Shown: positions 1 through 5,953, counted from the first letter of the stretch. The stretch is 10,583 bases of DNA from an uncultured Solirubrobacteraceae bacterium (GCA_902806215.1 CADCVT010000079.1:1-10583), one strand, 5' to 3'. Translations and numbers: made by a program. Notes: a model not told the origin generated them from the sequence alone.

Positions 1-1008
1 ACGACGCGCGAGTTCGTCGACCGCTACGAGCGTGAGAACCCCGGTCGCGAGATCGCGTTCTACACGCGCGCGGGCTACACCGGCACGCCCGGCTCGGCCG
101 CCTACGAGACCGCGAACTTCCCCGGCGACGAGACGACCGACTGGAGCCGCTCGTCCGGCCTTGCCTCGCTGACCACCGACATGCTCAACCGCGGCGTCGG
201 CGGCCTGTTCGGCTACATGACCGACATCGGCGGCTACTTCGACCTCGGGCCGTACCAGGCGACCACGAAGGAGCTCTTCATCCGGTGGGCGGAGTGGGCG
301 GCGCTGTCGCCGAACTTCCGCCTGCACGGGTCGGTCGGCGCGGGCACGCACACGCCGTGGAGCTACGACGACGAGACGGTCCGCATCTACAACGCGCTGT
401 CGCGGCTGCACCTCGCCGCACGGCCGCTCATCCTCAAGCTGTGGCGCGAGGGCGTCGAGACCGGCCTGCCGGTCGCGCGGCCGATGTACGTCGAGTACCC
501 CGACGACCCGGAGGCGGCCAAGCAGGACCAGCAGTGGATGCTCGGCCCCGACGTGCTCGTGGCGCCGATCGTGACCGAGGGGGCGACATCGCGCTCGGTG
601 TACTTCCCCGAAGGCTGCTGGGAGAGTCGCGAGAGCGGCCTGCGGGTGGAGGGTCCACGGTCGCAGAAGGTCGACGCACCGCTCGGTGTCCTGCCGTACT
701 TCTTCCGCTGTGGGCGTACGCCGTTCAACGACGTCAGCGAGGGAGGAGCGTCCCTTCCTTCTTCCCGTCGATGCAGTTCCCGGCGCGCGTTCCGCATCCG
801 GCTCGCGCGCGGGCTGAGCTCCGCGCGCGTCTTCGTCAACGGCAAGCGCGTGAGGACGCTGCGCGGGAAGCGGCTGCGGTCGACCGTCAACCTGCGCGGC
901 CTCCCGAAGGGCCGCTTCACCGTCAGGATCGTCGGGAGGACGAAGGCCGGGAAGACCGTCGTCCGGAAGCGCGCGTACCGGACGTGCGTCCCTCGCCCGC
1001 GGCGATGA
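1..1008 (+). CDS. Glycoside hydrolase family 31 (alpha-glucosidase-like), 3' part
   Basis: The reading frame is open from base 1 and ends in TGA at 1006-1008, so the 5' end lies outside the window; 335 residues are visible. GH31 enzymes hydrolyse or transfer alpha-linked glycosyl groups with an Asp nucleophile and an Asp acid/base. The visible part has FPGDETTDW around residue 43, fitting the GD..T.W acid/base motif. It also has GYMTDIGGY (71-79), the classical DIGG(F/Y) element, then TPWSYDD and LVAPIVTEGATSRSVYFPEG, typical of the end of the barrel and the following beta domain. The nucleophile region is upstream and unseen. After PYFFRCG (about 235) comes an unusual basic tail of about 90 residues with two Cys (CSSRR and YRTC) framing predicted beta strands, probably a secreted-protein accessory domain. 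The last 86 bp overlap the opposing TetR gene. Exact substrate cannot be told. Confidence 0.9.
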   Translation, partial: TTREFVDRYERENPGREIAFYTRAGYTGTPGSAAYETANFPGDETTDWSRSSGLASLTTDMLNRGVGGLFGYMTDIGGYFDLGPYQATTKELFIRWAEWAALSPNFRLHGSVGAGTHTPWSYDDETVRIYNALSRLHLAARPLILKLWREGVETGLPVARPMYVEYPDDPEAAKQDQQWMLGPDVLVAPIVTEGATSRSVYFPEGCWESRESGLRVEGPRSQKVDAPLGVLPYFFRCGRTPFNDVSEGGASLPSSRRCSSRRAFRIRLARGLSSARVFVNGKRVRTLRGKRLRSTVNLRGLPKGRFTVRIVGRTKAGKTVVRKRAYRTCVPRPRR

Positions 1009-1618
1009 TCGCCAGCTGAAGCCGGACGACCTCGTCGATGATCAGCTCGATCGGCTCGCGGTCCTCGCGGTGCAGCCAGTCGGCGATGAGGTGCGTGACC
1101 ATGCCGACGACCGCACGCGCCTCGATCGTGCGGTCGCGCTCGGGGATGAGCCCCGCGTCGGCGAGCCGGCCGGCGTCGGCGGCCAGCGCCTTCGCGTAGG
1201 CGTCGAGCGTCGCCATCCGCTGCTCCTCGACGGCGTCGCTGACGCCGACGACCTCGATGAACGCAAGGCGCGCCCGGCGCTCGTCCTCGACCCAGCCGCG
1301 GATCGTCGCGTCGACCGTCTGGCGCACGGTCGCCTCGAGGTCGTCGGCCTCGCTGCGCAGCGCCTCGACCATCACCGTCAGGTGTTCGGCGACCACCTGG
1401 CCGTAGAGCGCGAGCAAGAGCTCCTCGCGCCCGCCGAACTCCTCGTAGAGGTGGCGGGCGGTGACGCCGGCGCGCGCGCAGACCTCGGGGATCGTCGCCG
1501 CGGCGTAGCCGCGCGTGCCGATCACGTCGAGCGCGGCGTCGAGCAGGCGCCGGCGCCGGTCGGCGCGGCGATCGGCGGCGGACATGCCGCGGTACAGGCG
1601 CTCACCGGTCGTGCTCAT
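923..1618 (-). CDS. TetR/AcrR family transcriptional regulator
   Basis: 231 residues. The N-terminus has the TetR helix-turn-helix: LLDAALDVIGTRGY, then TIPEVCARAGVTARHLYEEF at about residues 42-61, followed by a helical ligand-binding domain whose ligand is unknown. I chose ATG at 1618 (MSTTGERLYRG). The longer open frame reaching 1798 would add 60 residues antisense to the GMC remnant and resembles nothing. A later ATG at residue 12 is possible. The C-terminal 28 residues or so, after IIAAGEGR, are Ser/Arg-rich and lie antisense to the GH31 gene; they look like read-through into the neighbour rather than domain sequence. Such regulators usually repress a divergent gene. Here the divergent neighbour is a gene fossil, so the present target is unclear. 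Confidence 0.9.
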   Translation of the reverse strand: MSTTGERLYRGMSAADRRADRRRRLLDAALDVIGTRGYAAATIPEVCARAGVTARHLYEEFGGREELLLALYGQVVAEHLTVMVEALRSEADDLEATVRQTVDATIRGWVEDERRARLAFIEVVGVSDAVEEQRMATLDAYAKALAADAGRLADAGLIPERDRTIEARAVVGMVTHLIADWLHREDREPIELIIDEVVRLQLAIIAAGEGRTSGTRASGRRSSRPSSSRRS

Positions 1619-1710
1619 CGACGCTGAACCGTACCGCTGCGGCTGGTCGTTCCTGCCGTATGGTACAAACCGTCTTGTCAGATGACCGTCGCGACTGCAC
1701 AACGTCGTGC
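1619..1710. promoter_or_regulatory. Probable TetR promoter/operator region
   Basis: This is the stretch upstream of the TetR start. It holds AACCGTACC (1627-1635) and GGTACAAACCGT (1662-1673). GTACC and GGTAC are inverted with respect to each other, and AACCGT is repeated directly. This could be an autoregulatory operator, but symmetry is imperfect and I cannot place convincing -35/-10 boxes. Inference only. Confidence 0.3.
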
Positions 1711-1847
1711 CACCGCGTCTTCGGCTACGAGACCTGCTCGTGTGCGAGGGCGCCGCGGTCCCCGCGAACCCGGGGGTCAACCCGAGCCTCACCATCACCG
1801 CGATGGCCGAGCGTGCGATGAGCTACGTGCCCGCGGTCAGCCGCTGA
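1711..1847 (+). pseudogene. C-terminal remnant of a GMC-family FAD-dependent oxidoreductase
   Basis: In one frame the sequence reads LLVCEGAAVPANPGVNPSL, then TITAMAERAMSYVPAVSR and TGA at 1845-1847. This is the conserved C-terminal end of GMC oxidoreductases (the form V.DGSV.PTNPGVNPSLTI.ALAERA). Immediately upstream, in another frame, is HRVFGYE, which fits the residues that normally precede it (RV.GYENL). The frames join if one base is restored in GAGACCTG (1729-1736); GAGAACCTG would give E-N-L. So this is the last 45 or so codons of a gene of about 500 or more, with a one-base deletion and no N-terminal part. It sits head-on to the TetR gene, where a regulated partner would be expected, so the regulator may have lost its target. 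The end overlaps the DUF2237 stop by 11 bp. Confidence 0.8.
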
Positions 1848-2229
1848 GCGAGCCGGGGTCCGACGGGACGTCGACGGCGTGCTCCGTGAGCGCGTCGATC
1901 GAGACGATCTCGAGCGCGCGCTGGTTCGTCGACGCGAGGACGACGAACGAGGCCGCGCCGTCCTCGTAGGCGCGCAGCCAGTTCGGCGCGGTGACGCACC
2001 AGCGGTCGCCGGGGACGAGCCCGGGGAAGTCGAACTCGGGGCGCGGCGTGCTGAGGTCGTTGCCGATCTGCTGCTGGTGCTCGAGGAACTCCGCCGTCAC
2101 GACCGCGCAGATGAGGTGGGTGCTGAAGCCGTCGGGATCGACGCGACAGCAGCCGTCGCGGAAGAACCCCGTGATCGGGTCCTCGCCACAGGGATCCAGC
2201 GGACCTCCGAGGACGTTGCGCTCGCTCAC
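1837..2229 (-). CDS. DUF2237 family protein
   Basis: 130 residues, GTG start at 2229. It matches the DUF2237 family over its whole length: NVLGGPLDPCGEDPITGFFR, DGCC, then THLICAVVTAEFL, GNDLSTPRPEFDFPGLVPGD, RWCVTAPNWLRA, and a C-terminal RALEIVSIDAL. The conserved Cys residues (PCG, DGCC, ICAV, RWCV) are present. Function of the family is not established; it is a small cytosolic protein with a hint of metal or thiol chemistry in its cysteines. There is no Shine-Dalgarno before the GTG, but TAGACT (2243 to 2238 on the minus strand) lies 8 nt upstream, which suggests a leaderless transcript. It is divergent from the acyltransferase and its end overlaps the GMC remnant. Confidence 0.93.
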   Translation of the reverse strand: MSERNVLGGPLDPCGEDPITGFFRDGCCRVDPDGFSTHLICAVVTAEFLEHQQQIGNDLSTPRPEFDFPGLVPGDRWCVTAPNWLRAYEDGAASFVVLASTNQRALEIVSIDALTEHAVDVPSDPGSLSG

Positions 2230-2237
2230 CGGCCGCG

Positions 2238-2247
2238 AGTCTAGGCT
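2238..2247. promoter_or_regulatory. Overlapping divergent -10 elements (bidirectional promoter)
   Basis: TAGGCT (2242-2247) on plus lies 8 nt before the ATG at 2256. TAGACT on minus (2243 to 2238) lies 8 nt before the GTG at 2229. The two boxes share two base pairs. Both fit the actinobacterial TANNNT pattern and would give leaderless or near-leaderless mRNAs; neither start has a Shine-Dalgarno. No clear -35 on either side. Each -35 region would fall inside the opposite gene. Confidence 0.5.
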
Positions 2248-2255
2248 CTGGGGCG

Positions 2256-3440
2256 ATGCGGGTCTACGAGGCGATGTCGGTCGACGCTCCGGCGGCGGGC
2301 GACCGGCGCTCCCCGCAGCTCGACGCCGTGCGGGCGCTCGCAGTGCTCATGGTGCTTGCCGGGCACGCTTACCTCCTCGGCGGGACCGTGCCCGAGCAGA
2401 CGAGCCGCGCGCCCGGCGACCTGCTCATCAACGCGGGCGGCTCGGGCATCTGGCTCTTCTTCGCGCTGAGCGGCTACCTCATCGGGGCGCCGTTCGTGCG
2501 GGCGCTCGCCGACGGCTCGCCGCTGCCGCGGCTGGGCCGCTACGCGCTGCGGCGCGGGGCGCGGATCCTGCCGGCGTACTGGCTCGCGCTCGCGGTCGTG
2601 CTCGTCGTGGTCCCGCCCGTGACCCTGGACTGGTGGCAGCTGCCGCTCCACGGCGCGCTGCTGCACAACCTCGTGCCGGGGGAGGGGCAGGCGCTGTTCT
2701 TCGTCGCGTGGACGCTGGGGATCGAGGCGCTCTTCTACGCGTTCGTGCCGCTCGGTGCGCTGGCGGTCCGGCGCGCCCGTGGGCCCCGGCCGATCGACGC
2801 GTCGTCGCTCATGGCGGGGATCGGCGTGCTGTGGGGGCTCAGCATCGCGTGGTCGGTGTGGGCGGCGCGCGCCTACCCGGGGGAGGGGGTCGCCGCGGTC
2901 GAGAACGCCGACGCCTTCCGGCTTTCGCTGCCCGCGCTGCTGTCGGCGTTCTGCCCCGGGCTGCTCCTGATCGTCGCCGAGCGCGCTCGTCCTCGTCGGT
3001 ACGCGTGGCTGGCGGCCCGGCCTGGAGTCGCCGTCGCGCTCGCGGTGCCGTTCGCGGTCGGCGGGATGCTGCTGTTCGCGGCGTCGTCGAGCGTGGTGTT
3101 CGACCTCTCGCATCAGCTGTGGTCGGTGGCCGCTGGGCTCGTCGTGCTCGCCGCGCTGGAGTCGCCGCCGCGGCGGCTCCTGCGGCTCGTCGCGCCGCTC
3201 GGGCTCGTGTCCTACGGGCTGTATCTGTGGCACTACGTCGCGCTGCTCGTGCTGCGGGACCTGGAGCTGTCCGTGCAGGCCGGGCCGGTGTCGTGGCCGG
3301 TGCGGATCGCGCTCCTGCTCGCGATCAGCCTGCCGTTCGCGGTCGCGAGCTGGCTGCTGGTGGAGCGGCCGCTGCTGCGACGGACCGCGCGCTGGCGGCG
3401 GGTGCCGCGGGCGCCGGTCGCCGAGGGAGCGCCCGCCTGA
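2256..3440 (+). CDS. Acyltransferase family 3 (OafA/NolL-type) integral membrane protein
   Basis: 394 residues with about ten hydrophobic segments. Acyltransferase-3 proteins transfer acetyl or other acyl groups across the membrane to sugars of the cell surface. Visible motifs: LDAVRALAVLMVLAGHAY in the first helix with the family's essential His (His37), GIWLFFALSGYLI, RRGARILPAYWLAL (the R..RI.P.Y element), FFVAWTLGIEALFY, YGLYLWHYV and the terminal LLVERPLLRR. No extra SGNH or OafA C-terminal domain, so it is the short form of the family. ATG 2256 fits the -10 box 8 nt upstream; ATG 2274 (MSVDAPA) is an alternative that would leave six residues fewer. The stop overlaps the amidase start by 3 bp, so the two are probably translated together. 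The acceptor cannot be predicted. Confidence 0.93.
   Translation: MRVYEAMSVDAPAAGDRRSPQLDAVRALAVLMVLAGHAYLLGGTVPEQTSRAPGDLLINAGGSGIWLFFALSGYLIGAPFVRALADGSPLPRLGRYALRRGARILPAYWLALAVVLVVVPPVTLDWWQLPLHGALLHNLVPGEGQALFFVAWTLGIEALFYAFVPLGALAVRRARGPRPIDASSLMAGIGVLWGLSIAWSVWAARAYPGEGVAAVENADAFRLSLPALLSAFCPGLLLIVAERARPRRYAWLAARPGVAVALAVPFAVGGMLLFAASSSVVFDLSHQLWSVAAGLVVLAALESPPRRLLRLVAPLGLVSYGLYLWHYVALLVLRDLELSVQAGPVSWPVRIALLLAISLPFAVASWLLVERPLLRRTARWRRVPRAPVAEGAPA
3423..3429 (+). promoter_or_regulatory. Ribosome binding site deciding the amidase start
   Basis: GAGGGAG lies 7 nt before CTG 3437. The first in-frame alternatives (CTG 3479, GTG 3482) have no comparable purine run at the right distance. 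Confidence 0.6.
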
Positions 3441-4807
3441 GCGACCTCGCGTTCGCCGGCGTCGCGCGGCAGGCCGAGCTGGTGCGGTCCGGCTCGGTGT
3501 CGGCGCACGAGCTCGTGTCGCTGTGCCTCGAGCGGATCGCGGCGATCGACCCGTCGCTCGGGGCGTTCCGAGTCGTGTTCGCCGAGCAGGCGCTGGCCGA
3601 GGCCTCGTCGGTGCGGGACGGTCCGCTGGCGGGAGTGCCGATCGCGGTGAAGGACGACATGGACGTCGCGGGCTCGCTGACCGCGCAGGGGTCGGCCGCG
3701 GTCGTCACGCCGGTCCGCGCCGACAGCGAGGTCGTCGCGCGCCTGCGGGCCGCCGGCGCGATCGTGATCGGCAAGACGTCGATGCCCGAGCTCGGGCAGT
3801 GGGGTGCGTTCACCGAGAGCGCGGCGTTCGGCGTGACGCGCAACCCGTGGGACCGCTCGCGGTCGCCGGGTGGGTCGAGCGGGGGGTCGGCTGCCGCCGT
3901 CGCGGCCGGCCTCGTCCCCGGGGCGCTCGGATCTGACGGCGGCGCCTCGATCCGCGTACCCGCCGCGTGCTGCGGCCTGATCGGCCTGAAGCCCCAGCGC
4001 GGCCGGGTCCCGACCTCGCCGTTCGACGAGCGCTGGAACGGGCTCGTGATGTACGGCCCGCTCGCCCGGACGGTGGAAGACGCCGCGCTGCTCCTCGACG
4101 TCGTCGGCTCCGCTCCGCCGTCGTTCGCGGACGCCGCGCGGGTCGATCCGCCACGTCTCCGGGTGGGCGTCTCGGTCGCTCCCGGGGTCCCGTGGGTTCG
4201 GCTCTCCGACGAGGTCGTGCGGGCCGTCGAGGCGACCGCTCGGCTCTTGGAGGAGCTCGGTCACGAGGTCGTCCCGTTCGACCCGCCGTATCTGGCGGTC
4301 GGCCCGCTCACCGTCCCGCGGATGCTGCGCGGCGTCCACGACGAGGCGGCGTCGGTCGAGCGCCCGGAGCTCCTCGAGCCTCGCACGCGAGCGGTGGCGC
4401 GCAGGGGCGGCCTGTTCGCGCCGCGCCTCGTCCGCGCGCTCCGTGCGCTCGAGCCGCGCTGGGCGGCGCGGGCCCTCGGCGGACACGACGTGCTGCTGAC
4501 GCCGGTCACGACGAGCACGCCTCCGCCGGTCGGCCGGTGGGAGGGACGAGGCGCGATCCGCACGTACGCGGGCACGATCTCGTACTTCTCCACGACCCCG
4601 GCGTGGAACCTCAGCGGCCAACCGGCCCTCTCGCTGCCGGCCGGCTTCGCTCGCGACGGGATGCCCCTCGGCGTCCAGCTCGTCGGCCGCCCGCACGACG
4701 AGGCGACGCTGCTGGCGCTCGCCGCGCAGCTCGAGCGCGCCCGCCCGTGGGCGGACGCGCGCCCGGACCTCGATGTCGGTCCATTAGGCGCCCGCGGCTC
4801 CGGGTAA
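3437..4807 (+). CDS. Amidase signature family hydrolase
   Basis: 456 residues. Amidase-signature enzymes hydrolyse amide bonds with a Lys/cis-Ser/Ser triad. Lys72 (PIAVKDD), Ser147 (SPGGSSGGS) and Ser171 (GSDGGASIRVP) are all present. Their spacings, 75 and 24 residues, match those I recall for FAAH-type enzymes. GLIGLKPQRGRVP and the C-terminal NLSGQPALSLPAGF and GMPLGVQLVG are also typical, so it looks complete and active; substrate unknown. No ATG, GTG or TTG fits the N-terminus. I place the start at CTG 3437 (SDLAFAGVARQAEL follows) because a good Shine-Dalgarno, GAGGGAG at 3423-3429, lies 7 nt upstream and the CTG overlaps the TGA of the acyltransferase. An alternative GTG at 3482 would cut conserved N-terminal sequence. 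The open frame runs far upstream only as a GC artefact. Confidence 0.92.
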   Translation: MSDLAFAGVARQAELVRSGSVSAHELVSLCLERIAAIDPSLGAFRVVFAEQALAEASSVRDGPLAGVPIAVKDDMDVAGSLTAQGSAAVVTPVRADSEVVARLRAAGAIVIGKTSMPELGQWGAFTESAAFGVTRNPWDRSRSPGGSSGGSAAAVAAGLVPGALGSDGGASIRVPAACCGLIGLKPQRGRVPTSPFDERWNGLVMYGPLARTVEDAALLLDVVGSAPPSFADAARVDPPRLRVGVSVAPGVPWVRLSDEVVRAVEATARLLEELGHEVVPFDPPYLAVGPLTVPRMLRGVHDEAASVERPELLEPRTRAVARRGGLFAPRLVRALRALEPRWAARALGGHDVLLTPVTTSTPPPVGRWEGRGAIRTYAGTISYFSTTPAWNLSGQPALSLPAGFARDGMPLGVQLVGRPHDEATLLALAAQLERARPWADARPDLDVGPLGARGSG

Positions 4808-4816
4808 CCCCCCGGC

Positions 4817-4993
4817 ATGAGCGAGAAAGCGCAGGATCTCGGCGGACGTGTCAAGGAAGCCGGAGGCGCCCTGACCGGCGACGACGACCTCAAGAACGAG
4901 GGCAAGGTCGATCAGGCCAGCGCCTCGGTCAAGGACAAGGTGGGCGACGCGGCCGACAAGGTCAAGGACGTCGTCAACCCGAAGGACAAGTAA
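4817..4993 (+). CDS. CsbD-like small hydrophilic stress protein
   Basis: 58 residues, from ATG 4817 to TAA 4991-4993. The sequence is rich in Lys, Asp, Gly and Ala, with no hydrophobic core: SEKAQDLGGRVKEAGGALTG, then DDDLKNEGKVDQASASVKDK. The GR.KEA.G.LTGD..L..EGK.DQA pattern is characteristic of CsbD-like proteins, short (about 60 residues) and often under general-stress sigma control. Biochemical role is unknown. It begins 9 nt after the amidase stop, so it may be co-transcribed, but no clear Shine-Dalgarno is visible in the CCGGGTAACCCCCCGGC spacer. It ends just before the hairpin array. The nearby RsbW-like ATPase on the other strand is of a type that often controls stress sigma factors. 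That link is inference. Confidence 0.88.
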   Translation: MSEKAQDLGGRVKEAGGALTGDDDLKNEGKVDQASASVKDKVGDAADKVKDVVNPKDK

Positions 4994-5005
4994 GCCCCGC
5001 TCGGT

Positions 5006-5055
5006 CGCGAACGTGACTGACACCGGGCCATAGCCCGGTAGGAATCACGTTCGCG
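5006..5055. terminator. Nested double hairpin after the CsbD-like gene
   Basis: Outer stem CGCGAACGTGA (5006-5016) pairs perfectly with TCACGTTCGCG (5045-5055). Inside it, ACCGGGC (5022-5028) pairs with GCCCGGT (5033-5039) around a CATA loop. There is no U-tract, so it is either a GC-rich factor-assisted terminator or an mRNA 3' stabiliser. It is symmetric and works for either strand. Confidence 0.6.
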
Positions 5056-5083
5056 GCCCGCGTCGCTCCGTGCGGCGCGGGCC
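5055..5083. terminator. Second hairpin of the array
   Basis: GGCCCGCGTCGC (5055-5066) pairs with GCGGCGCGGGCC (5072-5083). It has 12 pairs with one G-T wobble and a 5-nt loop, TCCGT. It directly abuts the first hairpin. Confidence 0.55.
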
Positions 5084-5084
5084 G

Positions 5085-5111
5085 GGAGAATCCGCCCCTG
5101 GCGGATTCTCC
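5085..5111. terminator. Third hairpin of the array
   Basis: GGAGAATCCGCC (5085-5096) and GGCGGATTCTCC (5100-5111) form a perfect 12-bp stem with a 3-nt loop (CCT). Confidence 0.6.
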
Positions 5112-5113
5112 AA

Positions 5114-5139
5114 GGGAATCGCCCGCTAGGGCGATTCCC
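5114..5139. terminator. Fourth hairpin, holding the stop codon of the ATPase gene
   Basis: GGGAATCGCCC (5114-5124) and GGGCGATTCCC (5129-5139) form a perfect 11-bp stem with loop GCTA. The loop carries the TAG stop of the minus-strand ATPase (5126-5128), so this element is partly coding. It shares the GAATC/GATTC design with the third hairpin. Confidence 0.6.
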
Positions 5140-5497
5140 CGATCTCGAACCAGACGTGCGTCGAGCCCTCGTGCACGCCCCAGCGGTCCGTGAGCTCCTC
5201 GACGAGATGGAGGCCCCAGCCGCCGGCCGTCGTCACCGGTCGGTCGCGCGCCTTCGGGATGAAGCCGACGCCCTGGTCGACGACCTCGACACGGACGTGC
5301 TTCGGCGACCGCGACTCGATCTGCAGGCGCAGGTCACCTTCGCCGCCGTACTTGACGGAGTTCGTGATGAGCTCTGAGACGAGCAGCATCACGTCGGGGC
5401 GAAGCGACGGGTCCAGGGCCTCTCCGAGGCCTTCCACGGCGCGACGCGCGTGCGCGGGGGCACGCAGGGTGCGTTCGATCTCGACGTCCAGGATCAT
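5126..5497 (-). CDS. RsbW-like ATP-binding protein (HATPase_c_2, anti-sigma/serine kinase type)
   Basis: 123 residues. This is a stand-alone GHKL ATPase domain of the RsbW/SpoIIAB type, which phosphorylates anti-anti-sigma partners or sequesters a sigma factor. Visible motifs: the N-box LLVSELITNSVKYG (Glu and Asn for Mg-ATP), the G1 box VEVVDQGVGF (D.G.G), and GGWGLHLVEELTDRWGV (G2-like). No dimerisation domain or sensor is fused. ATG at 5497 fits the usual N-terminus of the family; a Shine-Dalgarno is weak. TAGAAT (5533 to 5528, minus) is a plausible -10. No sigma factor or anti-anti-sigma gene lies next to it, so its partner is elsewhere. Its stop codon lies inside the loop of a hairpin. 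Confidence 0.9.
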   Translation of the reverse strand: MILDVEIERTLRAPAHARRAVEGLGEALDPSLRPDVMLLVSELITNSVKYGGEGDLRLQIESRSPKHVRVEVVDQGVGFIPKARDRPVTTAGGWGLHLVEELTDRWGVHEGSTHVWFEIGESP

Positions 5498-5527
5498 GGG
5501 CAGCCGCCGTGGCGAAAGGTCGAGGCC

Positions 5528-5548
5528 ATTCTACATCGGGGATTCCCC
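5528..5548 (-). promoter_or_regulatory. Promoter of the RsbW-like gene with a small palindrome
   Basis: TAGAAT reads on the minus strand at 5533 to 5528, about 30 nt before the ATG, and matches the -10 consensus in 5 of 6 positions. GGGGATTCCCC (5538-5548) is an 11-nt inverted repeat lying where the spacer would be and could bind a regulator. No good -35 box is seen. Confidence 0.4.
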
Positions 5549-5583
5549 TTCTTCAGTGCCAGGAACCCCACCCCTTCCGGCGC

Positions 5584-5589
5584 TACCAT
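5584..5589 (+). promoter_or_regulatory. Possible -10 box of tRNA-Leu
   Basis: TACCAT fits TANNNT and lies 12 nt before the mature 5' end of the tRNA. No convincing -35. Confidence 0.35.
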
Positions 5590-5601
5590 GCTGCGTCGCC
5601 C

Positions 5602-5685
5602 GCGGATGTGGCGGAATTGGTAGACGCGCAGGCTTCAGGTGCCTGTGGGGGCAACCCCGTGGAGGTTCGAGTCCTCTCATCCGCA
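5602..5685 (+). tRNA. tRNA-Leu (anticodon CAG)
   Basis: 84 nt. The acceptor stem GCGGATG (5602-5608) pairs with CATCCGC (5678-5684), with discriminator A (5685). The anticodon stem CAGGC (5629-5633) pairs with GCCTG (5641-5645); loop TTCAGGT gives anticodon CAG (5636-5638), reading CUG. A long variable arm (GGGG.CAA.CCCC) is present, as expected for a class II tRNA. The T arm is GGAGG-TTCGAGT-CCTCT. CCA is not encoded. Confidence 0.95.
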
Positions 5686-5701
5686 CTCGGTCGAGTCGCG
5701 C

Positions 5702-5707
5702 TACTCT
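5702..5707 (+). promoter_or_regulatory. Possible -10 box of tRNA-Glu
   Basis: TACTCT lies 10 nt before the tRNA-Glu 5' end. The two tRNAs are only 32 nt apart, so co-transcription from the tRNA-Leu promoter is equally possible. Confidence 0.35.
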
Positions 5708-5717
5708 GATCGCCCCT

Positions 5718-5790
5718 GCCGCTATCGTCTAGGGGACTAGGACGCCGCCCTCTCACGGCGGAAACCCGGGTTCGAATCCCGGTAGCGGTG
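5718..5790 (+). tRNA. tRNA-Glu (anticodon CTC)
   Basis: 73 nt. The acceptor GCCGCTA (5718-5724) pairs with TAGCGGT (5783-5789; the first pair is G-U, as in many tRNA-Glu), with discriminator G. The anticodon stem CCGCC (5745-5749) pairs with GGCGG (5757-5761); the loop CTCTCAC gives anticodon CTC (5752-5754), reading GAG. The T arm is CCGGG-TTCGAAT-CCCGG. CCA is not encoded. Its 3' end and following terminator recur downstream, which marks it as a past integration target. Confidence 0.95.
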
Positions 5791-5821
5791 CTCACAGAAC
5801 CTCCGACCTGATCGGGGGTTT
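5784..5821 (+). repeat. 38-bp direct repeat, copy 1 (tRNA-Glu 3' end plus terminator; att-like)
   Basis: From AGCGGTGCTCAC in the acceptor stem through the terminator hairpin to GGGGGTTT, 38 bases recur without mismatch at 7978-8015. This is what integration into the 3' end of a tRNA gene by a tyrosine recombinase leaves behind. Confidence 0.85.
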
Positions 5822-5829
5822 TGTTGTTT
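5798..5829 (+). terminator. Rho-independent terminator of the tRNA operon
   Basis: AACCTCCGA (5798-5806) pairs with TCGGGGGTT (5812-5820; one T-G wobble) around a CCTGA loop, followed by the T-rich run TTTTGTTGTTT. An almost complete copy, without the T-run, lies at 7992-8015. Confidence 0.85.
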
Positions 5830-5953
5830 CGGGGGACGGCGCGCGACAGCTGGTGCGACAGTTCGCCGCCGGGGCCCTCGGCGCGAGGCGACCAGCCGGC
5901 ATCGATGCCCACAGCGCGTTGGTCGAAGGCCGGATGCAGGACGAGCCGAATGG

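Noticed and set aside
2241..3233. 330-residue open frame on the minus strand
   Set aside because: Antisense to the acyltransferase; low-complexity, hydrophilic, no motif, whereas the plus strand has clear family motifs.
1991..3436. Long plus-strand open frame continuous with the amidase
   Set aside because: It is the out-of-frame shadow of the DUF2237 and acyltransferase genes, rich in Arg/Ala/Gly with no family match; the amidase proper begins at 3437.
3233..4696. 487-residue open frame on the minus strand
   Set aside because: Antisense to the acyltransferase end and the amidase; Arg/Asp/Gly-rich sequence typical of high-GC shadow frames.
5006..5139. CRISPR array or REP-like tandem repeat
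   Set aside because: The hairpins differ in sequence from one another and have no regular spacers, so they are separate palindromes, not a repeat-spacer array.
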